Source: Pseudomonas sp. (GTDB lineage Bacteria; Pseudomonadota; Gammaproteobacteria; Pseudomonadales; Pseudomonadaceae). From it: a stretch of DNA of 44,353 nucleotides. Under the pieces are notes generated by a model. That model did no database searches, had not been told where the DNA came from, and saw only the letters and a program-made list of their open reading frames with translations. A program made the position numbers and the translations under genes. Numbering within the stretch: the stretch's first letter is position 1; each line of letters starts with the position of its first letter. Location: positions 1 through 44,353 of the forward strand of contig NZ_JAQGNX010000143.1 of assembly GCF_028293835.1 (NCBI RefSeq), in the 5' to 3' direction. Positions 8,441 through 17,487 of the stretch are shown here, one piece after another.

Positions 8441-9574
8441 ATGAGTCGTCTGTTCCCGTGTATCGACATCAGCGGTGCTCCTTTTGAGCGAGGCGTGCAA
8501 TACGGCAAAGCCTGCCCGCAGATCATCGCCCGCAGCATCGAAATCTACAGCCAGCAGTTGCTCGATATGGGATATGACTGGGCGGGGATCCGGCGTCTGG
8601 TCAATCAGTTCGTGCCCAATATCGAGGCGTTTGAGCCGCAGTATCTGGAAGAAATGCGCGGAATCGCTCAAGGTTCAGGTCATGATTTCGAAGCCATCGT
8701 GCTGATCAATGCGCGCACGGAAATCATCCATCTGGGTCGACGCAATCAACATGATCGACCGGAGCTGGACGGCTGCACCGGCGCAATTGTGTTGCCCGGC
8801 GCGACCAAGAATAACGAATTGCTACATGGCCAGAATTGGGACTGGCGAATGGAATGCGCCGAGACCGGCATCGTGCTGCGCATTCGTCGTGAAGACGGCC
8901 CGGATGTCCTGACCTTTACCGAGGCCGGTGGCTTGGCGCGGGCAGGGCTCAATTCCATTGGCACCGCGATCACCGGCAATAACCTCGAGTCCGACCGCGA
9001 CTACCAGACCCTCGGCGTGCCGTTGCCGCTCATCCGCCGCAAGGCCCTGGAAGCCAATCATTTTGCCCTGGCGATGAAAACCGTGGCAGTCACCCCCAAG
9101 TCCGGCTCCAACAACATGATGCTGAGTCATGCCGGTGGTTTTGCCATCAATTTTGAGTGCGCGCCGGATGAAGTATTTCCGTTGTTTGAAGTCGACGGCC
9201 TGCTGGTGCATGCCAACCACTGGCGCAGCCCGGTGGCTCAAGTCAAATTGAAAAATACCGGGATTGGCGGCGCGCCGGAAAGCTTTTACCGCGACATACG
9301 CGTCGAGCAACTGCTCAAGCAGCGCCATGGCAGCCTGACCCTGGAACACATGAAAAATGCCTTCTTCGACAGCTTCGGTACGCCGTTCGCGGTCTGTCGG
9401 CCACCGCGTCCCAGCTCCAGTGGCGAGGACAATCTGTCGGCCACCGTGGCGATGATTTTGATGCGCCCAGCCATGGGTTTCATGGAAATTGCGCCACTGC
9501 CGGCCATCAACCAGGAGTTCGGTCAGTACCAGTTAGACATGGAATCCGATTACGCCCGATACGCCGTGTGGTAA
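8441..9574 (+). CDS. C45-family autoproteolytic Ntn hydrolase / acyltransferase-like amidohydrolase
   Basis: A 377-residue protein of the peptidase C45 (isopenicillin-N / 6-APA acyltransferase) family. The hallmark D-G-C-T sequence is present, with Gly111-Cys112 as the expected self-cleavage site; Cys112 would become the N-terminal nucleophile. Further family features are the ARTE segment before the site and NWDW and LSHAGGFAINFE after it. No signal peptide is visible, so a cytoplasmic role is likely. It heads an operon with a peptide-type ABC importer (49 nt to the permease), suggesting that it cleaves an amide or lactam in the imported compound. It is usual for Pseudomonas C45 proteins to have no known substrate, and I do not assign one. 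The start is preceded by GAGGTGGTGAC, a good ribosome site. Confidence 0.85.
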   Translation: MSRLFPCIDISGAPFERGVQYGKACPQIIARSIEIYSQQLLDMGYDWAGIRRLVNQFVPNIEAFEPQYLEEMRGIAQGSGHDFEAIVLINARTEIIHLGRRNQHDRPELDGCTGAIVLPGATKNNELLHGQNWDWRMECAETGIVLRIRREDGPDVLTFTEAGGLARAGLNSIGTAITGNNLESDRDYQTLGVPLPLIRRKALEANHFALAMKTVAVTPKSGSNNMMLSHAGGFAINFECAPDEVFPLFEVDGLLVHANHWRSPVAQVKLKNTGIGGAPESFYRDIRVEQLLKQRHGSLTLEHMKNAFFDSFGTPFAVCRPPRPSSSGEDNLSATVAMILMRPAMGFMEIAPLPAINQEFGQYQLDMESDYARYAVW

Positions 9575-9623
9575 GCGTGGTCCGTTCAGGTCGCGGACTG
9601 CGCACCATCATTGAGGGATACCC

Positions 9624-10565
9624 ATGCTCCGTTTGATTGCTCAACGCCTGGCCATGGCGGTGCCGACGCTGTTGCTGATCTCCATCGCCGTGTTTGCCAT
9701 GATTCGTATGATCCCCGGCGATCCGGCACTGTTGATGCTGGGCGACATGGCCGATCCCGCCAGCCTGGCGCGGTTGCGTCAAACGCTGGGTCTGGACCAG
9801 CCGTTGGTCATGCAGTACCTGATTTGGCTCAAGGCGCTGTTTTCCGGCGATTTGGGTCACTCCATTACCAGCGGGCAAGCGGTGTTGCCACTGGTGCTGG
9901 AGCGCTTCAGCGTTAGCCTGACCATCGTCCTCAGTGCGGTGCTGCTGGCGGCACTGATCGCTGTGCCGCTGGGCATGCTTGCCGCCTGGAAGCAGGACAC
10001 GCTGCTGGACCTGGGCCTGGTTACGGCGGCAACGCTGTTATTGTCAGTACCGGGATTCTGGATGGGCCTGCTGTTGCTCTATGCCTTTGGACTCGAACTG
10101 GGTTGGTTGCCGGTGGTGGGTTACGTGCCGTTCGGCGAGGATTTCGGCAAAGCGTTGGCTTACGTGGTGCTGCCCATCGCCACCCTGGTGTTGCATGAGA
10201 GCGGGGTGATCATTCGCATGGCCCGGGCCAGCACCATTGAAGTGCTGCGCCTGGAGTACATCGCCCATGCACGGGCCAAGGGGCTGACTGAACGAGCGGT
10301 GCTCTGGCGTCACACCCTGCGCAATGCCTTTGCTCCGACCTGGACCTTGATCGGGCTGATCCTCGGCAACTTGCTGGGCGGCATTGCAGTGATCGAAACC
10401 GTGTTCACCATCCCCGGTATCGGCCGGCTGATGGTCGACTCGATTTACGCCCGGGACTATCCCGTGCTCCAGGGCAGCCTGCTGCTTATCACCTTCGTTT
10501 ACGTGCTGGTCAACCTGTTCGTGGACTTGATGTATCCGTTGTTCGATCCCCGGGTGAACGTATGA
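9624..10565 (+). CDS. ABC transporter permease, DppB/OppB-like
   Basis: A 313-residue inner-membrane permease with six hydrophobic segments. The N-terminal MLRLIAQRLAMAVPTLLLIS is typical of DppB/GsiC, and the cytoplasmic EAA loop reads EYIAHARAKGLTERAVLW (about 211-228). It forms the translocation pore together with the next gene's product, which it overlaps by 4 nt (ATGA). The preceding TGAGGGA provides the ribosome site. The dipeptide/oligopeptide/nickel family label is secure. The actual substrate should be what the C45 hydrolase upstream attacks, which is not known. Confidence 0.93.
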   Translation: MLRLIAQRLAMAVPTLLLISIAVFAMIRMIPGDPALLMLGDMADPASLARLRQTLGLDQPLVMQYLIWLKALFSGDLGHSITSGQAVLPLVLERFSVSLTIVLSAVLLAALIAVPLGMLAAWKQDTLLDLGLVTAATLLLSVPGFWMGLLLLYAFGLELGWLPVVGYVPFGEDFGKALAYVVLPIATLVLHESGVIIRMARASTIEVLRLEYIAHARAKGLTERAVLWRHTLRNAFAPTWTLIGLILGNLLGGIAVIETVFTIPGIGRLMVDSIYARDYPVLQGSLLLITFVYVLVNLFVDLMYPLFDPRVNV

Positions 10566-11431
10566 AAACCCTGAGTGAAATCGCTCCGTTGCCGACCATC
10601 GCCGTGGTCCGCCGACCCCGGCGTCTGCCTTCTTTCAATGCCTTGATCGGCGGTGTGCTGGTGTTGATCCTGGTGCTGATGGCGGTCACCGGTATTTTCT
10701 GGACGCCCTATGACCCGCTGCGGCTGGACCTGGCTCACCGTTTTATGGCGCCGTCCTGGCCCCACGTGCTGGGCACCGACGAATTCGGCCGTGACGCGTT
10801 CAGTCGCATCATTATCGGGGCGCGCACCAGTTTGTGGATCAGCCTGTTGACCGTGTCCCTGGCCATCAGCGTTGGCACCGTGTTCGGTCTGCTCGCCGGC
10901 TACCTGCGGGGTTGGACCGACCGCCTGTTGATGATGGTCAATGATGCGCTGCTGGCGTTTCCCGGCATGCTTCTGGCCCTCGGCTTGCTGGCGATTGTTG
11001 GCGCCAGCCAGTACGGCATCGTCCTGGCGCTGGGCATCGCCTACATTCCCACCGTGGTGCGGGTGGTGCGCAGCACCGTGTTGTCCCTGCGCGAGCGTGA
11101 ATTCATCGAAGCGTCGCGGGTGATCGGCAATTCCGAGCTGTACACCATGTGGAAGCACATCGCGCCCAATTGCGTGGCGCCGCTCATCGTGCTCGCCACC
11201 AGTATGTTTGGCTGGGCGATTCTCTCGGAAAGCGCCTTAAGCTTTCTTGGCCTTGGCGTTCCGCCGCCCGCCGCGACCTGGGGCAACATGCTCGCCTCCA
11301 GTCGCCCGCATCTGGTGACTGCGCCGTGGTTGGGATTCTTTCCTGGCCTGATGATCGCCATTGCGCTGATCGGCATCAACCTGTTCGGTGACGCGCTGCG
11401 TGATCGACTCGACCCCCGGATGACCCGCTAA
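10562..11431 (+). CDS. ABC transporter permease, DppC/OppC-like
   Basis: The 289-residue partner permease. It has a cytoplasmic N-terminal tail, one helix (about 28-50), the periplasmic HVLGTDEFGRDAFSRIIIGART stretch characteristic of the DppC N-terminal region (about 68-90), five more helices and the EAA loop around EFIEASRVIGNSELYTMW. Coupled by overlap to the DppB-like gene upstream, and its TAA shares one base with the ATPase start (TAATG), so the three genes are translated as a unit. Function is membrane translocation of the operon's substrate; specificity is not encoded here. Confidence 0.93.
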   Translation: MKTLSEIAPLPTIAVVRRPRRLPSFNALIGGVLVLILVLMAVTGIFWTPYDPLRLDLAHRFMAPSWPHVLGTDEFGRDAFSRIIIGARTSLWISLLTVSLAISVGTVFGLLAGYLRGWTDRLLMMVNDALLAFPGMLLALGLLAIVGASQYGIVLALGIAYIPTVVRVVRSTVLSLREREFIEASRVIGNSELYTMWKHIAPNCVAPLIVLATSMFGWAILSESALSFLGLGVPPPAATWGNMLASSRPHLVTAPWLGFFPGLMIAIALIGINLFGDALRDRLDPRMTR

Positions 11432-13062
11432 TGGATACCGTCAAGCCGCTGTTGCGCGTCACCGACCTGTGCATCCAAGTCGGTGGCGAAGGCCCGTTGG
11501 CCGTGGATCACTTGAGCTTTGACATGGCCCCCGGCGAAATCGTCGCCCTGGTCGGTGAGTCCGGCAGTGGCAAGACCATGGTTGCCCGCGCCGTCATCGG
11601 TTTGCTGCCACCGCCGATGCGGGTGGCGGCCGGTCAGCTGTGGTTCGGCGATGTCGATTTGTGCAGCTTGCCCTACGAGCAACTGCGCAGCATTCGCGGG
11701 GCGAAAATAGGCATGGTGTTTCAGGAACCCATGGTTTCGCTGAACCCGACGCTGACCATCGGTCAACAGATGGCCGAAGGCTTGCGTCTGCACACTGATC
11801 AGGATGAGAAAACCATCCGCAGCCGTTCGCTGGAAATGCTCCGGCGCATTGGTATCGACGATCCTGAACGCTGCCTGGGCGCGTTTCCCCATGAGTTTTC
11901 CGGTGGCATGCGGCAGCGCATCATGTTGGCCTCGGTGATGCTGTTGCGTCCGGCCTTGTTAATTGCCGACGAGCCGACCACCGCCCTCGACACGCTGGCC
12001 CAGGCCGATGTCATCGCGTTGATGCTTGAACTGACCCGGGAGCAGGGCACGGCGGTGCTGTTCATCAGCCATGACTTGTCGTTGGTGGTCCGCCATGCCC
12101 ATAAAGTGGTAGTCATGCGCCATGGCAAGGCCGTGGAAAGCGGCCCGACGCGGCAGATTCTGCTCGGGCCAAAGGCCGATTACACCCGGCAGTTGCTCGA
12201 CGCATTGCCGACTCGCGGGCACCTGGCGCCAGCCTCTCAAGCGGCGCCATTGGTCGACATGCGCAATGTGACCATCGACTACCCCGGTCGCCAGCGTTTT
12301 TTCACCCGCAGCGTCGGCAAGCGCGCCGTCGATGGGGTGAATTTGCACATCGCCGCTGGCGAAACCGTGGCGCTGGTGGGCGGCAGCGGTTCGGGCAAAA
12401 CCACCCTGGGGCGTTCGGTGGTCGGCCTGATCAAACCGTCGGCGGGCGAGATCTTTTTCGACGGCGTGGACATCCTCAAAAGCGGCAACCGCGAGCACCG
12501 TTTGCAATGCCAAATGATCTTTCAGGACCCGGTATCGTCCCTGGACCCACGCGCGCGTATTGCCGACATTCTCGTCGAACCGTTGCGCCATGTGCCGGGC
12601 TTGAACCGTGCTGAACGGGCCGAACGGGTCCGTATCATCCTGAAGGATGTTGGCCTGGACGAGATGTTCGCCCAGCGCTTCCCTCACCAGCTTTCTGGCG
12701 GACAACGGCAACGGGTTGCCATCGGCCGTGCGTTGATTCGTCACCCGAAACTGGTGATCGCCGACGAGCCGATTTCCGCCCTCGATATGACCATTCAGAA
12801 ACAGATTCTTGAGTTGTTCGAACGCCTGCAGGGGCAGTACGGCTTTGCCTGCCTGTTCATTTCCCATGACTTGGCGGCGGTGGAGCGCATTGCCCATCGG
12901 GTCGCGGTCATGCAACACGGTCGAATCGTCGAAGTCGGCACCACCGCTGAGGTGTTCGATCACCCGCAACACGCTTTTACCCGACGCCTGCTGACGGCCG
13001 CTAACCCACTGCAACGCCTGGCCGATGGCGGTTATCAACTGCGCAGCAGTGTCGGATCGTGA
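11431..13062 (+). CDS. Fused double ABC ATPase, DppD-DppF type
   Basis: A 543-residue protein carrying both nucleotide-binding domains that are separate proteins (DppD and DppF) in many bacteria. Domain 1 has Walker A GESGSGKT (42-49), signature FSGGMRQR and Walker B ALLIADEPTTALD. Domain 2 has Walker A GGSGSGKT (about 317-324), signature LSGGQRQR and LVIADEPISALD. Both sites therefore look catalytically competent. The fusion is a known arrangement for oligopeptide/glutathione-type importers such as GsiA. It energises the two permeases upstream and is followed after 64 nt by the binding-protein gene. No iron-sulfur cysteine cluster motif was noticed at the domain ends. Confidence 0.93.
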   Translation: MDTVKPLLRVTDLCIQVGGEGPLAVDHLSFDMAPGEIVALVGESGSGKTMVARAVIGLLPPPMRVAAGQLWFGDVDLCSLPYEQLRSIRGAKIGMVFQEPMVSLNPTLTIGQQMAEGLRLHTDQDEKTIRSRSLEMLRRIGIDDPERCLGAFPHEFSGGMRQRIMLASVMLLRPALLIADEPTTALDTLAQADVIALMLELTREQGTAVLFISHDLSLVVRHAHKVVVMRHGKAVESGPTRQILLGPKADYTRQLLDALPTRGHLAPASQAAPLVDMRNVTIDYPGRQRFFTRSVGKRAVDGVNLHIAAGETVALVGGSGSGKTTLGRSVVGLIKPSAGEIFFDGVDILKSGNREHRLQCQMIFQDPVSSLDPRARIADILVEPLRHVPGLNRAERAERVRIILKDVGLDEMFAQRFPHQLSGGQRQRVAIGRALIRHPKLVIADEPISALDMTIQKQILELFERLQGQYGFACLFISHDLAAVERIAHRVAVMQHGRIVEVGTTAEVFDHPQHAFTRRLLTAANPLQRLADGGYQLRSSVGS

Positions 13063-13126
13063 ACTATTTGGATGCCGTCGTACCCGTGACGGCGCGGATG
13101 TCTCTTGGCTTGATAAGGAATCGCTG

Positions 13127-14680
13127 ATGAAACGCTCTTTGAAGAACGCCTTGGCCCTTGGTCTGGTGGCCATGATCGGCACGGGCGTTGCCCAGGCCCA
13201 GGCGATACGCCTGGCGCTAAATTCAGACATTCGCAGCCTTGATCCTGGGGTCAACCGCGACGATCGCACTGACCAGGTGCTGCTGCACATGGTCGAGGGC
13301 CTGATGGCCTATGGCGAAAAGGGCGAAGTCAAGCCGCTGCTGGCGGAAAAGGTCGTTGTCTCGGCGGACGGCCTGACCTACACGTTTACGTTGCGTCAGG
13401 GCGTGACCTTCCATAACGGTGAACCGCTGACCTCGGCCGACGTGCTGTGGAGCTGGAACCGTGACATGGACCCCAAGACCCAGTGGCGTTGCTTGCCGGA
13501 ATTCGATGGCAGTGGTTTGACCAAGGTCAGTGAGGTCACGGCACCAGACGCCCACACCGTGATCATGCGCCTGGACAAGCCCAGCGGCATGTTTCTCGCC
13601 ACCCTGGCGCGTACCGATTGCGGTGGCACCGCCGTGCTGAACAAGGCCTCCGTGAATGCCCAGGGCGAACTCGTCAAACCCATCGGCACTGGCCCCTATC
13701 AACTGGGCGAGTGGAAACGCGGGCAGTACATCAGCCTCACCAGGTTCGCCAACTATCAATCATTGCCCGGTCCGCGTGATGGCTACACCGGCGGCAAGCA
13801 GGCGCTGACCGATGAAGTGCGCTTTGTGATCATTCCCGATCAGGCCACGGTCAAGGCGGCGTTATTTTCCGGCGATCTGGACATGGCCGAAGTGACCGAG
13901 ACCGACCTTCCGGAAATCAAGAGCCACGCCAACCTCAAGGTGTCCACAGCCCCCAGCGCCACCATGAATGTGCTGATGTTCCAGACCCGCGATTCGCTGC
14001 TCAAGGACAAGCGCATTCGTCAGGCGATTGCCGCCGCCATTGATATCAAACAACTGGTGGCCACCACCAGTAACGGCTTTGGAGTCGCTAATAACTCGAT
14101 CATCAGCGTCGCCTCGAATTATTACAGCGCCAAAGAGCAGGCCGGCTTCAACTACGACCCGGAAAAAGCCGCGCAACTGCTGCAACAGGCCGGTTATCAC
14201 GGCCAGCCGCTGACCATCGTCGCCAACCGCCGCTCCATGGTGCCGAGTTATGACTTGGCAATCATTACCCAAGCCATGTTGCAGGCGGTGGGCATGAACG
14301 TGCAGGTGGAAGTCATGGAGTGGGGCACTCAGCTTGAGCGCTACCAAAGTGGGCGTTATCAGGCCATGTCGTTCACCTATTCGGCGCGTTTTGACCCTGC
14401 GCTGAGTTTCGAACAGGTGACTGGCAACAAGGACAAAGAACCGCGCAAAGCCTGGGAAGACCCTGAAGCCATGGAACTGTTGGCGCAGTCGCTGAAAGAA
14501 GGCGACGTGAACAAGCGTCAGGCGCTGTTCGACCAGTTGCATGCGCGCTTTATCGATCAAGTGCCGATGATCGTTATGTACAACGGCCTGGACATCATGG
14601 CTCTGAACAAAAACGTCGACGGCTACAACGCGTGGATTGGTCAGAAGCCACGGCTGTGGGGCGTCAGCGTCAAGCCGTAA
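13127..14680 (+). CDS. Periplasmic substrate-binding protein, SBP family 5 (DppA/OppA-like)
   Basis: A 517-residue extracytoplasmic binding protein. I chose ATG 13127 because AAGGAA lies 6 nt upstream and the protein then begins with a clean signal peptide (MKRSLKNALALGLVAMIGTG, cleavage near AQA-QA); an in-frame extension to 13025 would hide it. The mature N terminus reads LALNSDIRSLDPGVNRDD, and SBP_bac_5 features such as VTFHNGEPLTSADVLWSW follow. No lipobox cysteine is present, so it is soluble in the periplasm. It supplies substrate to the permease pair. The ligand is likely peptide-like or an amide compound given the operon, but this is inference. Confidence 0.93.
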   Translation: MKRSLKNALALGLVAMIGTGVAQAQAIRLALNSDIRSLDPGVNRDDRTDQVLLHMVEGLMAYGEKGEVKPLLAEKVVVSADGLTYTFTLRQGVTFHNGEPLTSADVLWSWNRDMDPKTQWRCLPEFDGSGLTKVSEVTAPDAHTVIMRLDKPSGMFLATLARTDCGGTAVLNKASVNAQGELVKPIGTGPYQLGEWKRGQYISLTRFANYQSLPGPRDGYTGGKQALTDEVRFVIIPDQATVKAALFSGDLDMAEVTETDLPEIKSHANLKVSTAPSATMNVLMFQTRDSLLKDKRIRQAIAAAIDIKQLVATTSNGFGVANNSIISVASNYYSAKEQAGFNYDPEKAAQLLQQAGYHGQPLTIVANRRSMVPSYDLAIITQAMLQAVGMNVQVEVMEWGTQLERYQSGRYQAMSFTYSARFDPALSFEQVTGNKDKEPRKAWEDPEAMELLAQSLKEGDVNKRQALFDQLHARFIDQVPMIVMYNGLDIMALNKNVDGYNAWIGQKPRLWGVSVKP

Positions 14681-14682
14681 GC

Positions 14683-15312
14683 TCAGTTCGATAGCGGGAT
14701 CTGGCGGATATGGGCGGCGATCAGTTGCTTGAGTCGATCACGGTCGTCGTTGCGCAGCGCTTCCACCATTTGGAAATGTTCGCGACTGGACTGCTCGGCG
14801 CGCAGGTGGGTGCGCCAGGTTCCGCCGGGTGACGAAGGCGGGCGGCTGCGCATTTCTTCAATGAATTCCACCAATAGACGATTGCTGCACAGGTCATAGA
14901 GCGAGCGATGGAAGTCCAGATTGGCGTTATAGCGTTCCAGCAGCGTGCCTTCCTGCACCAGGGTGTGGAAGCGCTGGGCGCTGAGTTCCAGTGCCTGCAA
15001 GTGCTCGGGCTGGATCACCATTTGGTTGACCGCCGCGCACTCAAGGGCGACGCGGATTTCCCGTGCGTCCGAGACCTGGGCCAGGTCCGGGGTGTGCACG
15101 TAGTACCCACGATTGGGGATGTGCTCGACCATGTGTTTGAGCACCAGTTGGTCCAGTGCTCGCCGGACATCGAGCCGCGAGTAGCCGTAACGCTGCTCCA
15201 GGTCGATCTGTTTGAGCCAGCTGCCAGCCGCGAGGATGCCAGCGTTAATGTCTTTGGACATCAGCAGGACCAGTTGGCTGCGTTCGGTAACGGTTTTCTT
15301 CAACGCAAGCAC
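14683..15312 (-). CDS. GntR-family regulator, FCD (FadR-type) effector domain
   Basis: A 209-residue regulator. The winged helix is residues 1-75 (DLEQRYGYSRLDVRRALDQL as recognition helices, NRGYYVHTP as wing) and the all-helical FCD ligand domain spans about 80-205, with the expected metal/ligand residues in LDFHRSLYDLCSNRLL. It is convergent with the ABC binding-protein gene (2 nt apart) and divergent from the alpha/beta hydrolase, so it probably controls both in response to the imported compound or its product. The start is a GTG at 15312 with no good ribosome site, so the true start could differ by a few codons. Confidence 0.85.
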   Translation of the reverse strand: MLALKKTVTERSQLVLLMSKDINAGILAAGSWLKQIDLEQRYGYSRLDVRRALDQLVLKHMVEHIPNRGYYVHTPDLAQVSDAREIRVALECAAVNQMVIQPEHLQALELSAQRFHTLVQEGTLLERYNANLDFHRSLYDLCSNRLLVEFIEEMRSRPPSSPGGTWRTHLRAEQSSREHFQMVEALRNDDRDRLKQLIAAHIRQIPLSN

Positions 15313-15423
15313 TCACAAAGCCCGGAAGGGGCGAAATCATATCCAGCGAGAGGCGTCGGCAATGCATGACCCCTCGCCAACGACGGCTGCCAATAATGGC
15401 ACAAATATCAACGAGGTTTAACG

Positions 15424-16263
15424 ATGTTGGCCATCCCTGAAGACACTCCTGCAGCGCGGCATCGCAAGCTGTACTACCGCGGCAGCACGACAATTTTTTC
15501 CTGCCGCAAGGACCCGCGTTTCGCGTACTGCCTGTATGTGCCGCAGACCTTCGATGAAGCACCGGAAGACCATCGCCTGCTGGTTGCAGTGCACGGCACT
15601 GGCCGGACCATGGTCGAGTACCGTGATGCTTTCGCTGAGTTCGGCCGTTTCAACCGCTATGTGATTCTGGCGCCGCTGTTTCCGGTAGGGCCGCTGGGCG
15701 ATGGCAATCCCCACGGTTTCAAATACCTGAAGGAAGGCGACATTCGCTACGACGAGGTACTGCTGGCCATGGTCGAGGAAGTCGGCCAGGCGTTGAATGC
15801 GCGGTTCGATAAATTTTCGTTGTTTGGTTATTCAGGCGGCGGTCATTTCGCTAACCGCTTCTACTATCTGCACCCGGAACGTCTGCGCTCAGTGTCCATC
15901 GGCGCTCCTGGTTCAGTGACGCTGATCGACGAAGGCCGCGATTGGTGGGTTGGCACCGGCGGCATCGAAGCACAGTTCGGCAAAAGCCTGAACGTGGCAG
16001 CCTTGCGCGAGGTCGACGTGCAGTTGCTAGTGGGGGCGGCTGATCTGGAAACCTGGGAAATCCATTACGAACCCGGATCGGTGCAGTACATGGAGGGCAT
16101 CAATGACTCAGGGCGTACTCGGGTCGAACGCAACGCCACACTGGCGCGCAACCTCCAGGCCCACGGTATCCGCGTGCAGCAAGACATCGTACCCAACACC
16201 GCCCACGCGGGGATGTCAGTCGTGCCGTATGTGCAGGATTTTCTGTTGGGGTTGGCTGACTGA
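15424..16263 (+). CDS. Alpha/beta hydrolase (serine esterase/amidase type)
   Basis: A 279-residue alpha/beta-hydrolase-fold protein. The nucleophile elbow is G-Y-S-G-G (Ser137), the oxyanion strand is VAVHGTG (54-60), and the probable catalytic acid and base are Asp207 (GAADLET) and His261 (PNTAHAG). No signal peptide is visible, so it is cytoplasmic. It is transcribed divergently from the GntR gene across a 111-bp spacer and starts at ATG 15424 after ACGAGG. With the C45 hydrolase and the importer, it probably completes breakdown of the transported compound by cutting an ester or second amide. The substrate is unknown. Confidence 0.85.
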   Translation: MLAIPEDTPAARHRKLYYRGSTTIFSCRKDPRFAYCLYVPQTFDEAPEDHRLLVAVHGTGRTMVEYRDAFAEFGRFNRYVILAPLFPVGPLGDGNPHGFKYLKEGDIRYDEVLLAMVEEVGQALNARFDKFSLFGYSGGGHFANRFYYLHPERLRSVSIGAPGSVTLIDEGRDWWVGTGGIEAQFGKSLNVAALREVDVQLLVGAADLETWEIHYEPGSVQYMEGINDSGRTRVERNATLARNLQAHGIRVQQDIVPNTAHAGMSVVPYVQDFLLGLAD

Positions 16264-16315
16264 ATACCTTATAAATCCGCAGGTCTCGGTGTGGCGTTGG
16301 ACTGGGGGTGGGAAA

Positions 16316-17092
16316 TCACAACCCATCCCCTAGCATTTTCAAATACAGCGGGCTGTCGGAGAGGGTGTTATGGCCGCTGTCGGGGATGATTTTCATTGTC
16401 GCGATTCCACTTTTGAAATGGGATAGAAGCTCTTCGGTGCTGGCGCGGGGGATGATCTTGTCGTTTTGTGCCGCAATAAAAAGCGTGGGCACATTGATCA
16501 GCGGGGCGTAGCGCCACGACTCGTAGGTATCGCGCAACATCCATTTCACTGGGAACAGCGGCATCCTCGCGATCCCGATTTGTAGCAGGCTGTTATAGGG
16601 CGTTATCAACACCAGGCGTGCGGCGGGTCGCTCGCTGACGAGGTGGATGGCGACGCCGGTGCCCAAGCTTCTGCCGACCACGGTCACGTGGCTATGCTCC
16701 TTGTAAACCGTATCAAACAAGGCTTCGGCGTCGGCGGTGATGAGCGCTTCGGAGGGTGACCCCGTGCTGCCACCGAAACCACGGTAGTGCATCAGGTACA
16801 GCGCCTGCTCGGGAAATGCCTGTGAAAACGGCAACAAGTTCAGCGAAACATCTTCGGCGTTACCCCCTAGATAAATCATTGCGTTGGGCCCTGTGTGGGG
16901 CCGTACCGAAACCATTATTTTTGCGTCAGGTCGCGCCAGCTCCACTACCGTGGACGCGCCGCCCACCGCCCGCGGCTGGGGGAGATAGATTAACGAACGC
17001 TGAAACACCCACAGCAGGCAGCAGATCAATAAATAAAGAACAACGGCCACCACCAGCAGCAACCCGATAAAGCGCAACGTTCGGATGATCAT
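16316..17092 (-). CDS. Membrane-anchored alpha/beta hydrolase, ABHD13/Bem46-like
   Basis: A 258-residue protein with a single N-terminal membrane anchor (about residues 7-30, very hydrophobic) followed by LPQPRAVGG and an alpha/beta hydrolase domain. It has MIYLGGNAEDVS, YRGFGGSTGSPSE, nucleophile elbow G-R-S-L-G and a terminal His in PDSGHNTL. This pattern is that of the Bem46/ABHD13/YfhR group, whose physiological substrates are largely unknown. I chose ATG 17092 (GGAG 6 nt upstream); an extension to 17164 would add a non-hydrophobic leader. It stands alone between the C45/ABC cluster and the catabolic operon, convergent with the preceding hydrolase. Confidence 0.85.
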   Translation of the reverse strand: MIIRTLRFIGLLLVVAVVLYLLICCLLWVFQRSLIYLPQPRAVGGASTVVELARPDAKIMVSVRPHTGPNAMIYLGGNAEDVSLNLLPFSQAFPEQALYLMHYRGFGGSTGSPSEALITADAEALFDTVYKEHSHVTVVGRSLGTGVAIHLVSERPAARLVLITPYNSLLQIGIARMPLFPVKWMLRDTYESWRYAPLINVPTLFIAAQNDKIIPRASTEELLSHFKSGIATMKIIPDSGHNTLSDSPLYLKMLGDGL

Positions 17093-17112
17093 GGCGTCTC
17101 CAGTGACATTAG

Positions 17113-17316
17113 TGCTTTCAGGGTAGTTCAGCTCTGAGGTTGCGTTCGAGTGGAGTGCGGCCATTCCTGTTTCTGGTGTTCGGACCTGCAGAACGTTTCT
17201 TGGTCCATATCGAAGGCGGCAAGCGTAATGGCTCCGGCGTGCACATCGACATCAGCGGCCATGAGGGCGACCTGATAGTCAGCAACACCTCGGTCAGACG
17301 CGGTGCGTATGCATAA
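17113..17316 (+). pseudogene. Remnant of a Gfo/Idh/MocA-type oxidoreductase C-terminus
   Basis: An open stretch without a start codon ends at TAA 17314-17316. Its last 40 or so residues include VHIEGGKRNGSG, IDISGHEGDL and SNTSV. These resemble the Gal80-like C-terminal domain of Gfo/Idh/MocA oxidoreductases (pattern G-G-x-x-x-G-x-G-x-x-x-x-I-x-G-x-E-G-D-L). No NAD-binding domain precedes it; the upstream sequence is the end of the neighbouring hydrolase gene's leader. I read it as debris from a deleted gene. It lies in the 380-bp gap before the MFS gene, which otherwise holds only a weak promoter-like TTATAAAA at about 17440-17450. Confidence 0.45.
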
Positions 17317-17487
17317 ATTCATCGATGGGGCGATTGCCCCCCGCATTTCCACCCTAGCTGCTATGCGGTCCACGCCCTTCGGCGCAGCGGTGCTTTCTCA
17401 CATACTCGATTCAGCCGCCCTGGCGATATGGCGTATTCCTGACTTATAAAAAATAACAAGCGCAGTCGCGTAATGGAGAAAAACCCT

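Noticed and set aside
11959..13290. Long open frame on the minus strand (443 codons) opposite the fused ABC ATPase
   Set aside because: It lies antisense to a clear double ATPase with all motifs and has the Arg/Gln/His-rich composition of a GC-rich shadow frame; no domain was recognised.
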